Shown here piece by piece: positions 44,176-52,146 of a stretch of 64,000 nucleotides of DNA; position 1 is the first letter of the stretch; each line of letters starts with the position of its first letter. The translations under genes were made by a program, and so were the position numbers. The notes below the pieces were generated by a model, which was given only the letters and a program-made list of their open reading frames with translations, did not search any database and was not told the origin of the DNA. Source of the stretch: Salinarimonas sp046292825 (lineage in GTDB: Bacteria; Pseudomonadota; Alphaproteobacteria; Rhizobiales; Beijerinckiaceae); NCBI RefSeq assembly GCF_046292825.1, contig NZ_JBKBQG010000002.1, positions 62,001-126,000 of the forward strand, given 5' to 3'.

Positions 44176-45159
44176 TCAGTTCGAGCCGGTGACGACGGCG
44201 AGCGTCGCGTCCATCATCTCGCGCCCGATCACGTCGACGAAGACCGGGTCCTCGTAGAGCGGCAGAGCGGCGGCGCGGAAGGCGGCGAAATCGACCTCGT
44301 TGATCGCGATCTTGCCTTCGAGCTCGGCAAGCGTCTTCGCGTCCGTCTCCTCGCCCCAGGCGAAGGACCAGGGCGCCAGCTCGAGCGCGATCCGCTCGAT
44401 CGTCTCGCGCATGTCGGGCTCCATGCTCGCGAGAAGGCTCTCCGAGAACAGGAGGAAGGTCGGCAGGTAGACGTGGTTCGAGAGGGAGAGGTAGCTCTGC
44501 ACCTCGTAGAACCGGGCGGAGGTCGCGATATGGGCGGGGTTCTCCTGGCCGTCGATCACGCGCTGGTCGAGGGCGGAATAGACCTCGCCGAAGGAGAGCG
44601 GCGTCGCGTTGGCGCCGAGCGCGTTGAACATCGCCACGCGCTGGCGGCTCGTCGGCGTGCGGATCTTGAGCCCCTGCAGGTCGGCGGGGGTGACGATCGG
44701 GCGCACGCGGTTCGTGATCACGCGAAAGCCGTTGTCCCACAGGGCGAGGAGGCGCATGCCCTGGCCCTCGAAGCCCTCGCGCAGGAGCGCGCCCGCCTCG
44801 CTCTCGAAGAAGCGGGTGACGTCGTCGCGGGTCTCGAACAGGTAGGGCAGATCGAACACGGCCGCGCGCGGATTGACCTGAACGACGGCGGAGGCCGAGA
44901 GCGAGGCGTGGTGCGTGCCGAGCCCCAGGCCCTGGAGCACGTCTTCCTCCGAGCCCAGCGTGTTGCCCATGAAGATCTGCACGTCGATGCGGCCCGGCAG
45001 CTCGGCCTCCAGGCGCTGCTCGAATTCCTGCAGGAAGACGTGGGCGAAGGAGCCCTCCGGCAGCGACGAGTTGATTTGGACGACGAGGGGCGCGGCGGCG
45101 GCGGGCGCCGCGATGGCGAGCGCGGCGGCGGCGAGGATGGCCTTGAGGGAATGCTTCAT
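44176..45159 (-). CDS. TRAP transporter substrate-binding protein (DctP-like)
   Basis: Periplasmic solute-binding protein, 327 residues. The signal peptide (AILAAAALAIAAPAAA) precedes PLVVQINSSLPEGSFAHVFL; the family core GLKIRTPTSRQRVAMFNALG, with the ligand-binding Arg, and YSALDQRVIDGQENPAHI are present. ATG 45159 is preferred over the long version at 45297. First gene of the TRAP operon; the 520-bp region upstream holds its promoter and a large inverted repeat. Confidence 0.93.
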   Translation of the reverse strand: MKHSLKAILAAAALAIAAPAAAAPLVVQINSSLPEGSFAHVFLQEFEQRLEAELPGRIDVQIFMGNTLGSEEDVLQGLGLGTHHASLSASAVVQVNPRAAVFDLPYLFETRDDVTRFFESEAGALLREGFEGQGMRLLALWDNGFRVITNRVRPIVTPADLQGLKIRTPTSRQRVAMFNALGANATPLSFGEVYSALDQRVIDGQENPAHIATSARFYEVQSYLSLSNHVYLPTFLLFSESLLASMEPDMRETIERIALELAPWSFAWGEETDAKTLAELEGKIAINEVDFAAFRAAALPLYEDPVFVDVIGREMMDATLAVVTGSN

Positions 45160-45375
45160 GCGAGTTGCCTCCGAGGTGACGCGTCTGGTCGCCTCAGGCA
45201 AAGCGATTTCCGTGCCGATCTTACATGAAAAGCATTTTTCATAGAATTCGCGCGTCGGGACAAGCACTTGCCGCCCTGCGCCCGCCGAGCGCCTCACGAG
45301 CGCGCGCGCGGCCTCCCTGACGCGGCGAGCGGCAGATGCCGCTTCGATAGGCGAAAGGGCGCGTGGAGCCGCACC

Positions 45376-45584
45376 CTCTCCTTCCCCTCAGGGGAAGGTG
45401 GCTCCGGACCCGAACAGGGTCCGGAGACGGATGGGGTTATTCGCTCCGAAGGAGCGAAGGGGCGTTGGGAGCCGCCTTACGTAAGGAGCTCTACGACGAC
45501 GCCCCTTCGCCGCTCTCGCGGCGAAAAACCCCATCCGACCCGTCGCCTGCGGCGCTGGCCACCTTCCCCTGAGGGGAAGGAGAG
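45376..45584. repeat. Large intergenic inverted repeat (209 bp) in the 45160-45679 gap
   Basis: Perfect 27-bp inverted terminal repeats: left 45376-45402, right 45558-45584, each containing CCTTCCCCTCAGGGGAAGG, itself a small palindrome. The centre has paired GGATGGGGTT with AACCCCATCC and AAGGGGCGTT-like segments. No ORF. The rest of the 520-bp gap (45160-45679) shows only the likely dctP promoter side and the tail of the RpiR gene, with no further gene. Confidence 0.85.
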
Positions 45585-45679
45585 CGGCGGCGCCTTGTCC
45601 TCTCCCTTGCGATGCGCAGATCGCGACGTGCGAATCCACGCACCCGCAGATCGGATGGCGGCTCCAACCCGAACCGCCC

Positions 45680-46531
45680 TCAGATCTCGTCCAAGTCCTC
45701 GTGCAGGCTCTCGATCGCGGCGAGGCGGCGGCGGCCGGCCGCGCCGGCCCGCTCGATCACCCGCGTCGCGAGGAGGTGGCAGACGCCCATCACGGCGACG
45801 TGGCTGAAGAGCGGGCCCGGCGCGGCGGTGCGGCAGCGCACGTGCAGCTTCATGCGGGGATCGTGGGCGACGCCCTCGTCGGTGACGTAGAGGATCGCCG
45901 CGCCCGAGCGCACCAGCGCCTCGACCACCGCGGAAGCCTGCTTGGGGCGGCGCCGCAGGGCGAAGACGACCACGCAATCCTCGCGCCCGAGCCCCGCCAA
46001 ATGCTCGCCGAGCGTCTCGCCGGGGCCCGGCACGACGCTCATCGTCTCGATCACCTGCAGGGTCTGCCAGTAGAAATATTGGGCGAAGGCACGACTCGTG
46101 CGGAAGCCGATGACGAGGACGCGTCGCGCCGACAGGAGCCGCTCCGCCATCGCGTCGATCTCGACGGCGCCGAGCGAGAGGAAGGTCTGGGCGAGGTTCG
46201 CCTGCCCCTGCTCGAGATGGATGCCGACGGGATCGCCCGGCTCGTCGCCCGCGCGCACGAGGAAGAGCGCCGCGCCCGACTGGCCGTCGGCGCGCGCGTG
46301 CTGGCGCGCTTCCTCAAAGGAGCCGTAGCCGAGCCTGCGCACGAAGCGGGTGACGCTCGCGTTCGAGACGTTGGCGAGGCGCGCGAGCTCGGTCGCCGAA
46401 TAGCTCGCGAGCTCGCCGGGGAAATCGAGGACGAGATCGGCGAGCCGCCGCTCGCTCGGGTGCAGCCCCGGCAGGGCCGCGCGCACGCGCGAGAGGAAGG
46501 ATTGTCGGTGAGCCTGCTCCGCGCCGGCCAT
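45680..46531 (-). CDS. MurR/RpiR family transcriptional regulator (HTH + SIS domain)
   Basis: 283 residues. The N-terminal RpiR HTH (LADLVLDFPGELASYSATEL, then ANVSNASVTRFVRRLGYGSF) and the C-terminal SIS sugar-phosphate domain (VLVIGFRTSRAFAQYFYWQT; LGREDCVVVFALRRRP) are clear. Such regulators respond to phosphosugars or related ligands. The start at 46531 precedes a stretch that reaches into the tRNA gene region, so longer starts are not credible. It lies on the same strand upstream of the TRAP operon and is its probable regulator, though the 520-bp gap leaves this open. Confidence 0.85.
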   Translation of the reverse strand: MAGAEQAHRQSFLSRVRAALPGLHPSERRLADLVLDFPGELASYSATELARLANVSNASVTRFVRRLGYGSFEEARQHARADGQSGAALFLVRAGDEPGDPVGIHLEQGQANLAQTFLSLGAVEIDAMAERLLSARRVLVIGFRTSRAFAQYFYWQTLQVIETMSVVPGPGETLGEHLAGLGREDCVVVFALRRRPKQASAVVEALVRSGAAILYVTDEGVAHDPRMKLHVRCRTAAPGPLFSHVAVMGVCHLLATRVIERAGAAGRRRLAAIESLHEDLDEI

Positions 46532-46564
46532 GCAAGCCCCGAGACGACACGATGCCGAGAACGT

Positions 46565-46649
46565 TGGTGCCCCTGGCCGGGATCGAACCAGCACTCCTTG
46601 CGGAACTCGATTTTGAGTCGAGCGCGTCTACCAATTCCGCCACAGGGGC
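46565..46649 (-). tRNA. tRNA-Leu (anticodon CAA)
   Basis: Complementary strand reads GCCCCTGTGGCGGAATTGGT at the 5' end and ends CAGGGGC plus a discriminator A and an encoded CCA, giving a seven-base-pair acceptor stem. The anticodon stem CTCGA/TCGAG encloses the loop CTCAAAA, so the anticodon is CAA (reads UUG). The T-loop GTTCGATCC is standard. The short variable arm is of the bacterial tRNA-Leu type (class II). 85 nt including CCA. Confidence 0.95.
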
Positions 46650-46784
46650 GACGCAGGAGAGGAGGTAGCATCGCGGGCGCGCCGAATCAACGCGGCTTTG
46701 CGCCCCGCAGGACGCTTTATCGAGGGCGGGCTTTCGGCTATGGCGCGCGAGCACCATATCCGCCGCAAGGACGAGGAACCCGAG

Positions 46785-47348
46785 ATGACCGCGATCACCG
46801 CGCTCGCCCGCGACGCCGCCGCCCGGCTCGACCGCCGGATGGTCGCGGTCGCGATCCTGCTCGCGGCGACCGCGACGATCGGGGCGGCGCTCGTCTTCGA
46901 GCACGCCTTCGGCTATCTGCCCTGCGCTTTGTGCCTGCAGCAGCGCTGGCCCTATTATCTCGGGGTCCCGCTCGCCGCCGGCGCCGTCGTCCTCGCCCCG
47001 CGTCGGATCGCGGGGCGCGCGGCGCTCGCGGCGCTCGCGGCTCTGTTCGTCGCCTCCGCCGGGCTCGCCTTCTATCACGTGGGCGTCGAGGCGGGGATCT
47101 TCGCGGGTCCCGCCGATTGCGGAGCGGCGGCGGCGCAGCCGATGGCGGGCTCGATGGACGCCTTCCTCGCCCAGCTCGAGACCGTGCGCGTGGTGAGCTG
47201 CTCGGAGGTGACCTGGCGCTTCCTCAGCCTGTCGATGGCGGGGTGGAACGGGCTGATCTCGCTCGGCATCGCGGGGGCGGCGGGTTTCGCGGCCGCACGG
47301 CTGCCGGGGCGGCTCTCGGCGAGCCTCTCACGGCGCCGCGCCGGATGA
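46785..47348 (+). CDS. Disulfide bond formation protein B (DsbB-like)
   Basis: Inner-membrane quinone-linked oxidase that reoxidises DsbA. About 187 residues with four transmembrane helices. The first periplasmic cysteine pair is in PCALCLQQRWPYYLG (CALC) and the second pair is ADCGAAAAQ with VVSCSEVTW, the DsbB layout. ATG 46785 has GAGGAA upstream; ATG 46740 would add a polar N-terminus. No dsbA is adjacent. It follows the tRNA-Leu gene on the opposite strand. Confidence 0.87.
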   Translation: MTAITALARDAAARLDRRMVAVAILLAATATIGAALVFEHAFGYLPCALCLQQRWPYYLGVPLAAGAVVLAPRRIAGRAALAALAALFVASAGLAFYHVGVEAGIFAGPADCGAAAAQPMAGSMDAFLAQLETVRVVSCSEVTWRFLSLSMAGWNGLISLGIAGAAGFAAARLPGRLSASLSRRRAG

Positions 47349-47427
47349 ACGGCAGCTGAACGCACCGCTCAGGTTTCGTTCGGGCGGCGCGCGCTAGGAA
47401 TGGCCTCACATTCGGGAGGCCGACGCC

Positions 47428-47589
47428 ATGATCGCACGCACCGCCAAAGTCACCGCCGCCTCGCTCTACGCGATGACGATGATCGGGCTGTTCGCGGGGA
47501 TGGGCGTCATCGCGACGGACGCGCCGCTCGCGCGCACCGGCAACGACCCGGCGGTCGGCTTCGCGCTGGTGATGCTCCTCAAGCGCTGA
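47428..47589 (+). CDS. Small hypothetical membrane protein (53 aa)
   Basis: A 53-residue ORF: a basic N-terminus (IARTAKVTAAS), one hydrophobic helix (LYAMTMIGLFAGMGVIAT) and the polar APLARTGNDPAVG before a second short hydrophobic stretch. A GGGAGG site lies 9 bases before the ATG. Composition and codon use fit a real gene. No family recognised; it is tail-to-tail with another small protein. Confidence 0.6.
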   Translation: MIARTAKVTAASLYAMTMIGLFAGMGVIATDAPLARTGNDPAVGFALVMLLKR

Positions 47590-47598
47590 GCGGGCGTC

Positions 47599-47742
47599 TC
47601 ACCGCTCGTCGCGGTCGCGACGCAGCTTGTCCTCCTCCGCGCGGCGCTCGCGGCGCAGCTTCCAGACCTCCCATGACGCGAAGCCGATCAGGACGACGAG
47701 GAGCAGGAACTCGCCTGCGACGATGAGCGCGCTACTCGACAT
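47599..47742 (-). CDS. Small hypothetical membrane protein (47 aa), CcmD-like shape
   Basis: One N-terminal helix (ALIVAGEFLLLVVLIGFASW) followed by a highly charged tail of Arg, Glu and Asp, topologically like CcmD-type single-span proteins. It ends ten bases after the neighbouring stop, in the opposite orientation. The start is the internal ATG at 47742; longer readings belong to the shadow of the quinone reductase gene. Function unknown. Confidence 0.5.
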   Translation of the reverse strand: MSSSALIVAGEFLLLVVLIGFASWEVWKLRRERRAEEDKLRRDRDER

Positions 47743-47816
47743 GAGGCCTCGTTCGGGACGGGCGCGACATGAGCGCCAGGGACACGTTGTCGCAGATAGG
47801 GCGCCCGCGCGAGGGC

Positions 47817-48418
47817 TCAAGCGGCGCGGCCGCCGAGTTTCCCCATCTCCTCGAGCCAGGCCGCACGCTTCTCCGCCTTGCCTTCGACCAGGCCGACGAA
47901 GCTGTGGCGCACGGGCTTGACCCCGAGGAGGCCGAGCACCCCCGCCTCGAAGCTGCGCACGCCGTGGGCGCCGAACCAGAGCCGGTAGACGAAGCCCGGC
48001 ATCCCCATCGTGACGACGAGCCGCGCCGAGCGCCCCGCGAGCGGGCGGCCGAAGACGCCGCTCTTCTTCTCCCCCGCGCTCACGAGCCCCTCGCGCGCGA
48101 CCCCGAATCCCGGCCTGAAGACCTGCTCGCAGAAACCCTTCAGATGCGCGGGCAGCGTGCCGAGCCAGAGCGGGAAGACGATCACCCAATGCTCCCCCCA
48201 GGCGAGCGCCGCCTGCGCCGCGGCGATGTCCGGCACCGGCTCGGCGCGCTCCCAATCCTCGCGCTCGCGCAAGGTGGGGAAGTCCATCTCCGCCACCGAG
48301 AGCCTGCGCACCTCGTGCCCGGCGGCCTCCGCGCCGCGCGCATAGCATCGGCGAGGGCGTGGCAGAAATGGTCGAAGCGGCGGGAGGGGTGGCCTTGGAG
48401 GAGGACGATGCGGGTCAT
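47817..48418 (-). pseudogene. NAD(P)H:quinone oxidoreductase / flavodoxin-like, frameshifted by one base
   Basis: The N-terminus TRIVLLQGHPSRRFDHFCHA (from 48418) matches flavodoxin-2/MdaB-type quinone reductases. The remainder, MDFPTLRERE, VIVFPLWLGTLPAHLKGFCE, GFGVAR and MGMPGFVYRLWFGAHG, lies in a different frame. Adding one base at 48344/48345 (between GC and TAT of GATGCTATGCG) would restore ADA-YARGAEAAGHEVRRLSVAE. The change is a single-base deletion or a read error in an otherwise coherent gene of about 200 residues. If real, the gene is dead; there is no sign of wider decay. Confidence 0.8.
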
Positions 48419-48422
48419 CGTC

Positions 48423-51383
48423 TCACCCCGCCATCACCCGCTGCGGCGGGAACACCACCTCGACCAGCGTCCCCTCGCTCTTGCGGGACGAGATCGTCAT
48501 CGCGCCGCGATTGGCCTCGACGAGCGCCTTCGTCAGCGGGAGCCCCAGCCCCGTGCCGCCGGCGCGGCGGGCGGTGGCGAGTTGGCGGAAGGGCTCGAGG
48601 GCGGCCTCGATCTCGGTCTCGCTCATGCCGATGCCGGTGTCGCGCACGCGAAGCGCCACCTCGCCGCGATCGGTGAGCGCCGTCGAGACGATCACCTGGC
48701 CGCCGGGATCGGTGAAGCGGATCGCGTTCGAGAGGAGGTTGAGCACGATCTGGCGGAGGCTGCGCTCGTCGGCGACGACCCGCGGCAGGCGCGTGAGGAA
48801 GCTCGTGCGCAGCACGATGCGCTCGCGCGCGGCCTCCGGCTGCATCAGCGCGACGCAGGCCGCGACGAGCTCGTTGACCGCCACCGCCCCGAATTGCAGC
48901 TCCATCCGCCCCGCCTCGATCTTCGCGAGATCGAGGAGGTCGTTGATGAGGCTCAAGACGTGCTGGCCGGAGGAATGGATGTCGGCGAGATAATCCTTGT
49001 AGCGCTCGTTGCCGATGGCGCCGAAGCGCTCCTCGCGCATCACCTCGGCGAAACCGATGATGGCGTTGAGCGGGGTGCGGACCTCGTGGCTGATCCGGGC
49101 GAGGAAGTCCGATTTCTGCGCGCTCGCGGCTTCCGCCGCGCGCCGCGCCTCGACGAGATCGCGCTCGGCGGCCTTGAAGGCGCTCATGTCGCGCAGGACC
49201 GCGCAGAACTTGGGCGGCTCGTCCTCGGCGACGCGGCCGAGCGTCATGAACAGGGCCATGGCCCCGCCCTGGCGCACGCGGCCCGTGACCTCGCGGCCGT
49301 CGTTGAGGACGCCGGAGACGCCGCCGCGGGCGAGGCCGTCGAGATAATCGAGCGCGGCGACGTGGCTCTCGGTGGCGAAGAGCATGGTGAAATGCTCGCC
49401 GGCGACCTCGTTCTCCTCGTAGCCGAACAAAGCCTGCGCCGAGCGGTTGAGCGAGAGGATGCGCCCGCGATCGTCGATCACGACGACGCCGTCGGTGGCG
49501 GTGTCGAGGATCGCGGCGGCCTCGGCGATGCGGCGCTCGCGCTCGGCGAGCCGCGTCTCGAGGGCGGCGATGCGCTCGTGCGGATCGGGCTCGGGCAGGC
49601 GGCGCACGCACAGGAGGCTCGCCGCGCCGCGCGCGGTCTCGAGCGGCGCGATCTTCACCTCGACCGCGATCGCGCGCCCGGCCGCGTCCGCCACCGCGAG
49701 CGGGGCCGGATCCTCGATCTCGGCGCGCGCGAGCGTTCCCGGCCGCCCGCGCAGCAGGCGCACGAGCCCGCCGGCCTCGCGAAAGGCCTCGAGATCGCGG
49801 TAGCCCAGCATGTCGAGGAGCGTGCGGTTGGCGTAGAGCGCGTCCTCGCCGCGATGCACGACGATGCCGAGCGGAAGCCGCTCGAGGGCGGCCTCGGCGA
49901 AGCTCCCGGGGAGGGCCTCCGCAGGGGCGAGAGCGACGACGTTGGGCGCGGCGGCCGCCTCCGCGGGGGCGCCCTCCTCCGCCTCGATGTCGCCCGCATA
50001 GCGCGCGCCGAGCGCCTTGGCGATCTCGCGCAACGCGTTGTGCTCGGCGCTCGTGAGGCGCGGAGGCGGAGCGCGATGAGGCAGGGCGGGCTCTGGCTCT
50101 GGCTCTGGCTCGGGCTGGGGGGCGGACTCGGGCTCGGTCGAGGGCTCCGCGACGGACTCGGCCTCCGCGACCGGCTCGTCGAGCGCGACTTCGCCGGGGG
50201 GCGCCGCTTCGGGGGGCACGTCGGCGAGCGCGATGGCGTCGGGCTCTTCGCCGGACGCGAAATCGCTCTGCGGCTCGTCCGCGGCCTCCGCCTCGACGGC
50301 AACGGGCTCAATGGCATCGGCCTCGACGAGATCCGGCTCGACCGGATCCGCCTCCTGGAACTCCGACTCGGCGACGGGCGTCGCCTCCAAGGTCGCATCG
50401 GCGACCGGCGCCTCCTCCTCGTGCTCCTCCTGCGCCGCCTCCGCAAGCGAGTCCGGCCGCGCGTCCTCGGCCGCGGGCTGCGGGCTCGCGCGCAGGGCGT
50501 CCGGAAGCGGCACGATCGCGTCGGTGCGCACGAGGCCGAAGCCGCGATAGCCGACGAGGCGGCGCTCGCGGTCGAGGACCGGCAAGCCGGCGAGATCGAC
50601 CGCGACCGCGCTCTCGCTCCCGTCGATCGCCCAGGCGAGCGTGCGCCCGCTGAAGGTCTCGCCGCGGGCGACGTGCTCGGCGACGAGGCCGCGCGAATCG
50701 TGCGCGCGGGTGGCGAGCACCTCGGCGAGCGTCAGCCCGACGATGCCGCCCGCCTGCGGGCCGACGGTCTCGGCGAGGATCGGCGAGACGGCCTCGATGC
50801 GCCCCTGCGCGTCGCTCGACCAGACGAAGCGCACGACGCCGCGGCCGGCGAGCCGCGCCAGCGGATCGGGCGCCGGCTCGGGCTCGGGTTCCGGCTCGGG
50901 CGCTGATTCGGGTTCCGGCTCGGGCACGGTCGCGATTTCGACCGCCGCGGGCCCCTCCCCCGTCGTCTCGGCACGCGTCGCGATCGCCGTCGGGCGGGGT
51001 CGATCGAGCGGCGCGAGCGCGGGCGGCGGCGTCAGGAAGACGACGACGAGCGCAGCGCCGCCGTCGTCGAGCGCGATGCGGCGGCAGGCGAGCGTGCTCG
51101 GCACGGCGAGCGGCCCGGCGGCGAGCCGCAGCCGCTCGAGCCGCGGCGCGCCCTCGATCGGGAGCTTGCCCGCGAGATCCGCGAGCCGCGCGAGCGCCGG
51201 CAGATCGGTGCGCAGCCGGCCGGCGCCGTCGACGACGAGCGCCTCGGCGATCGCGCGCGCGCCGTGCGTCGCGTGGAGGAGCCGGCGGCCGTCCGGGTCG
51301 AGCGCGATCGCCGGCCGGCCGGCGGCTTCGCCCTCCAGCCGTTCCGCGATCGTCTCCACCTCGTGTCGCGCCGCCTTGTCCAT
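48423..51383 (-). CDS. Cytoplasmic PAS sensor histidine kinase, PdhS/PleC/DivJ-like
   Basis: 986 residues, no transmembrane helix seen. The first 500 residues are low-complexity and acidic, with Glu-Pro runs (for example PEPEPEPEPAPDP), interspersed with a PAS-like region (about 190-280). A second PAS (about 610-720) precedes HisKA with SHEVRTPLNAIIGFAEVM (His about 765) and the HATPase with DTGIGM (about 912) and GTGLGLPLTKALVE. ERFGAIGNERYKDYLADIHS after the His box is characteristic of the PdhS/DivJ/PleC group, which controls polarity and CtrA activity through DivK. The PdhS name is by resemblance. The DNA encoding the EP runs (about 50080-50140 and 50870-50930) is repetitive. Confidence 0.75.
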   Translation of the reverse strand: MDKAARHEVETIAERLEGEAAGRPAIALDPDGRRLLHATHGARAIAEALVVDGAGRLRTDLPALARLADLAGKLPIEGAPRLERLRLAAGPLAVPSTLACRRIALDDGGAALVVVFLTPPPALAPLDRPRPTAIATRAETTGEGPAAVEIATVPEPEPESAPEPEPEPEPAPDPLARLAGRGVVRFVWSSDAQGRIEAVSPILAETVGPQAGGIVGLTLAEVLATRAHDSRGLVAEHVARGETFSGRTLAWAIDGSESAVAVDLAGLPVLDRERRLVGYRGFGLVRTDAIVPLPDALRASPQPAAEDARPDSLAEAAQEEHEEEAPVADATLEATPVAESEFQEADPVEPDLVEADAIEPVAVEAEAADEPQSDFASGEEPDAIALADVPPEAAPPGEVALDEPVAEAESVAEPSTEPESAPQPEPEPEPEPALPHRAPPPRLTSAEHNALREIAKALGARYAGDIEAEEGAPAEAAAAPNVVALAPAEALPGSFAEAALERLPLGIVVHRGEDALYANRTLLDMLGYRDLEAFREAGGLVRLLRGRPGTLARAEIEDPAPLAVADAAGRAIAVEVKIAPLETARGAASLLCVRRLPEPDPHERIAALETRLAERERRIAEAAAILDTATDGVVVIDDRGRILSLNRSAQALFGYEENEVAGEHFTMLFATESHVAALDYLDGLARGGVSGVLNDGREVTGRVRQGGAMALFMTLGRVAEDEPPKFCAVLRDMSAFKAAERDLVEARRAAEAASAQKSDFLARISHEVRTPLNAIIGFAEVMREERFGAIGNERYKDYLADIHSSGQHVLSLINDLLDLAKIEAGRMELQFGAVAVNELVAACVALMQPEAARERIVLRTSFLTRLPRVVADERSLRQIVLNLLSNAIRFTDPGGQVIVSTALTDRGEVALRVRDTGIGMSETEIEAALEPFRQLATARRAGGTGLGLPLTKALVEANRGAMTISSRKSEGTLVEVVFPPQRVMAG

Positions 51384-51504
51384 CCCGTCCGAGCCGTCGC
51401 CGAAGATGCCTAACGCGGTCTTAACGCATGGACCCGCGCATGAGGAGCCTGGATGCGGAGGTCACTCTCTGTCAACCTTAATGCCGATGACGGCCCTGTT
51501 GATT

Positions 51505-51538
51505 TTGCGTCGCACAAGGGTTATGTTGCGATGCACAA
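51505..51538 (+). promoter_or_regulatory. Pair of 13-bp direct repeats upstream of phasin gene
   Basis: TTGCGTCGCACAA (51505-51517) and TTGCGATGCACAA (51526-51538): identical at 11 of 13 positions and 21 bp apart, two helix turns. They lie about 100 bp before the phasin ATG. The layout suits a dimeric repressor such as PhaR of the PHB regulon (inference). Confidence 0.6.
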
Positions 51539-51641
51539 AAGACAGCGACCCGCGCCGCCACGCTCGCTGACAGGCGAGCGTCCGCCGTGGGACGACGTCC
51601 GTTGTCCGTCGAAACGATAGTGAGACCCGAGGAGGCTCGAG

Positions 51642-52058
51642 ATGGCCCAGACGCCGAAATTCGAAATTCCCACCGAGATGCGCGAGCTCGCCGAGAAGAG
51701 CGTCGAGCAGGCGCGCATGGCCATGGACGGCTTCGTCAGCGCCGCGATGCGCGCGATGGAGCCCTTCGACGCGCCCGCCACCCGCATGGGGGTGAACACG
51801 AAGGAGATGCGCGAGAAGGCGTTCGGCATGGCCGAGCAGCAGCTCAAGGCGTCCTTCGACCACGCGCAGAAGATGATCCGCTGCGAGGACCCGGCCGAGG
51901 CGATGCGCCTGCAGGTGGCGTTCATGCAGAGCCAGTTCCAGCTCATGCAGGAGCAGATGCGCCAGTTCGGTCTCGACGCCCAGGCCGCGATCAAGCAGGC
52001 CGGCGACGCCGCGGTCGACGCCGCGAAGCCCGCCAAGGGCGAGACCTCGAAGAAGTGA
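51642..52058 (+). CDS. Phasin (PHB granule-associated protein)
   Basis: 138 residues, entirely amphipathic helix. ELAEKSVEQARMAMDGFVSA, FGMAEQQLKASFDHAQKMI and AFMQSQFQLMQEQMRQFGL are typical of alphaproteobacterial phasins that coat polyhydroxybutyrate granules. A short Ala/Lys tail ends it. GAGGCTCGAG precedes the ATG. The upstream direct-repeat pair is a likely operator. A stem-loop follows the stop, then a larger phasin-type gene. Confidence 0.9.
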   Translation: MAQTPKFEIPTEMRELAEKSVEQARMAMDGFVSAAMRAMEPFDAPATRMGVNTKEMREKAFGMAEQQLKASFDHAQKMIRCEDPAEAMRLQVAFMQSQFQLMQEQMRQFGLDAQAAIKQAGDAAVDAAKPAKGETSKK

Positions 52059-52068
52059 CGCGAAGCGG

Positions 52069-52098
52069 CCGGCGCCGGGCCGACGCGCCCGGTGCCGG
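52069..52098 (+). terminator. Stem-loop between the two phasin genes
   Basis: CCGGCGCCGGG (52069-52079) and CCCGGTGCCGG (52088-52098) pair over 11 bp, with one G-U in RNA and an 8-nt loop. No T tract. A probable attenuator or 3' protector behind the first phasin. Confidence 0.55.
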
Positions 52099-52146
52099 TC
52101 TCCCCCGGCCGACGCACGGACCGATCGACGAAGGATGGACGAAGCC

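Noticed and set aside
44032..45228. Plus-strand frame opposite dctP and dctQ
   Set aside because: The minus-strand TRAP genes are unambiguous; this is a shadow with GC-driven composition.
50080..50950. GGCTCTGGCTCTGG-like tandem repeats as a minisatellite or CRISPR
   Set aside because: They are in-frame Glu-Pro/Ser-rich codons of the PdhS-like kinase, irregular in length and without spacers.
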